Shown: in pieces, positions 31,090-32,108 of the stretch | Layout of the letters: every line of letters starts with the position of its first letter | Position numbering within the stretch: position 1 is the first letter of the stretch | NCBI GenBank assembly: GCA_900539195.1 | Contig: UQBC01000030.1 | Location: 1-32,108, forward strand | Reading direction: 5' to 3' | DNA: 32,108 nt | From: an uncultured Oscillospiraceae bacterium | GTDB lineage: Bacteria > Bacillota > Clostridia > Oscillospirales > Ruminococcaceae | Position numbers and translations under genes: made by a program | Notes under the pieces: generated by a model | Seen by the model: the letters and a program-made list of their open reading frames with translations, nothing else | Databases searched by the model: none | Told to the model about the DNA's origin: nothing

Positions 31090-32027
31090 CAGAGCGCTGC
31101 CGCCTTTTCAAGCGTGTCGGGGTTTTCAACGTTTACGGCGGTAACGCCGTCAAGCGTTTTCTTTACAAGTCCTGTAAGCACCTTTCCGGGACCAAGCTCG
31201 ATATAGGTATCGTAACCGTCCTTCGAGATAACGTCAAGCTCGGAGGTAAATCTTACGGGTGAGCAGATATGCTTTGCAAGATAAGCCGGCATATCCGAGA
31301 AGTCGGTAAGCTCATTGCCGTACACGTTGCAATAGAACTTCATCGAGGGCGCATTGAACGGGATATCCTTTGCCTTTTCTGCAAATTCCTCCGATGCGCC
31401 TGCCATAAGCCTTGAGTGGAAAGCGGCGGAAACAGCAAGCGGAACTATACGCTTTGCGCCCTTTGCCGAAAGCACTTCCTTAGCCTTTTCGATACCTGCC
31501 GCAGTACCTGCGATAACAGTCTGTACGGGCGAATTGTAGTTTACGGGAGTAACATATTCTCCGCCGTCCTCAATCTCCTTGCACACCTGCTCAATAATAT
31601 CGGCCTTAAGACCGAGAACAGCCGCCATTCCTCCGGGGTTAGCCTGTGCCGCCTTGTCCATAGCTTCGCTACGGTACTTTATCGCTCTGAATGCGTTTTC
31701 ATATGTCAGCATACCGCTTGCCGCCATTGCCGCATATTCGCCGAGCGAATGACCTGCAACGGCTGTAGCCTCAATACCCTTTGACTTTGCGGCTTCAAGC
31801 GCCATAAGCGACATTGCGAGTATCGCAGGCTGTGAGATTATCGTGCGTGAAAGCTCCTTTTCGTCGCCGTCAAATATCTTGGCGGCAAGGTCAAAGCCGA
31901 GTATATCACTGCCGAGTTCGATCACTTTCTTGCATTCGGGTATGGTGTCGTAAAAATCCTTACCCATGCCCTTATACTGTGAACCCTGTCCCGAAAAAAG
32001 GAATATTGTTTTTGTCTTATCAGCCAT
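31089..32027 (-). CDS. fabD: malonyl-CoA:ACP transacylase (FabD)
   Basis: This 312-residue enzyme moves malonyl groups from CoA to acyl carrier protein for fatty acid synthesis. It has FLFSGQGSQYKGMGKDFYD (9-27) with the oxyanion Gln, the nucleophile Ser94 in GHSLGEYAA, the Arg119 segment in IKYRSEAM, and the catalytic His204 in SAAFHSRLM. The C-terminal ELGPGKVLTGLVKK is conserved. The length is standard (about 310). AAGGAG precedes the ATG at 32027. It heads this operon inside the window and is preceded by a FabT-like palindrome. Other fab genes, if any, would lie beyond the window end. Confidence 0.97.
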   Translation of the reverse strand: MADKTKTIFLFSGQGSQYKGMGKDFYDTIPECKKVIELGSDILGFDLAAKIFDGDEKELSRTIISQPAILAMSLMALEAAKSKGIEATAVAGHSLGEYAAMAASGMLTYENAFRAIKYRSEAMDKAAQANPGGMAAVLGLKADIIEQVCKEIEDGGEYVTPVNYNSPVQTVIAGTAAGIEKAKEVLSAKGAKRIVPLAVSAAFHSRLMAGASEEFAEKAKDIPFNAPSMKFYCNVYGNELTDFSDMPAYLAKHICSPVRFTSELDVISKDGYDTYIELGPGKVLTGLVKKTLDGVTAVNVENPDTLEKAAAL

Positions 32028-32051
32028 TTTCTGTTTCTCCTTGTGGTTTAT

Positions 32052-32094
32052 GATTTAAATCGTTCAGAATATTGTGAAAATTTGATTTATCAAA
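32052..32094 (-). promoter_or_regulatory. palindromes upstream of fabD, FabT-like box
   Basis: TTTGATTTATCAAA at 32081-32094 is a perfect 14-bp palindrome. Its arms TTTGA/TCAAA match those of the FabT operator of fatty acid genes in Firmicutes; the spacer is four bases where the FabT box has three. GATTTAAATC at 32052-32061 is a second palindrome closer to the ribosome site. The window ends too soon to place the promoter. Confidence 0.5.
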
Positions 32095-32108
32095 AATGGG
32101 GTTTGGGG

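Overview
The window looks like a contig from a low-to-medium GC gut Clostridia genome. I infer an Oscillospiraceae/Ruminococcaceae-type organism, possibly near [Eubacterium] siraeum. The reasons are strong AGGAGG/AAAGG ribosome sites, Firmicute-style flagellar order with fliW-csrA and a DUF6470 (YviE-like) gene, no outer-membrane functions, and Gram-positive style lipoprotein and signal peptides. I find no rRNA, tRNA, CRISPR array, phage or transposase gene.

Region 1 (71-10477, + strand) is one long operon that reads as import and reductive breakdown of pyrimidines. It encodes an NMT1/ThiY-type ABC importer (ATPase, two permeases, lipoprotein), two DUF523/TudS-related putative desulfidases, an iron-type alcohol dehydrogenase, a class III aminotransferase, a dihydropyrimidinase and a PreA-type dihydropyrimidine dehydrogenase. 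The inferred route is (thio)uracil -> uracil -> dihydrouracil -> N-carbamoyl-beta-alanine -> beta-alanine -> malonic semialdehyde -> 3-hydroxypropionate. The beta-ureidopropionase step and a PreT-like electron-transfer subunit are not in the window. The substrate-binding lipoprotein appears to be circularly permuted: its C-terminal lobe comes before the segment that normally starts the mature protein.

Region 2 (10478-11671) is mostly non-coding. It holds a string of GC-rich hairpins between two identical terminator hairpins, an A/T-tract region, a 72-residue secreted or surface peptide gene with its own terminator, and a near-perfect sigma-28 (SigD/FliA) promoter.

Region 3 (11672-20026, +) is a late flagellar operon: flgM, flgN, flgK, flgL, a DUF6470 gene, fliW, csrA, an unusually long fliD, fliS and a fliT-like gene. 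It combines filament-cap and junction parts, their export chaperones, the anti-sigma factor and the FliW/CsrA switch that controls flagellin translation. Flagellin itself is not here.

Region 4 (20027-24442, mainly - strand) contains dispersed intergenic repeats, a small secreted-protein gene followed by a 32-codon signal-peptide-only ORF, mnmA (tRNA 2-thiouridylase), and a metY-type O-acetylhomoserine sulfhydrylase. The metY leader has a strong promoter, operator-like repeats and a 22-codon upstream ORF that ends in Cys-Arg-Cys, suggesting cysteine-sensing attenuation.

Region 5 (24443-32027, - strand) is a tightly packed, overlapping housekeeping operon read from fabD through a PAP2 phosphatase, aroE, aroK, an amidohydrolase, fumarase alpha, a membrane-anchored transglutaminase-like protein, trmL and a DegV-family gene. 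A FabT-like palindrome lies upstream of fabD.
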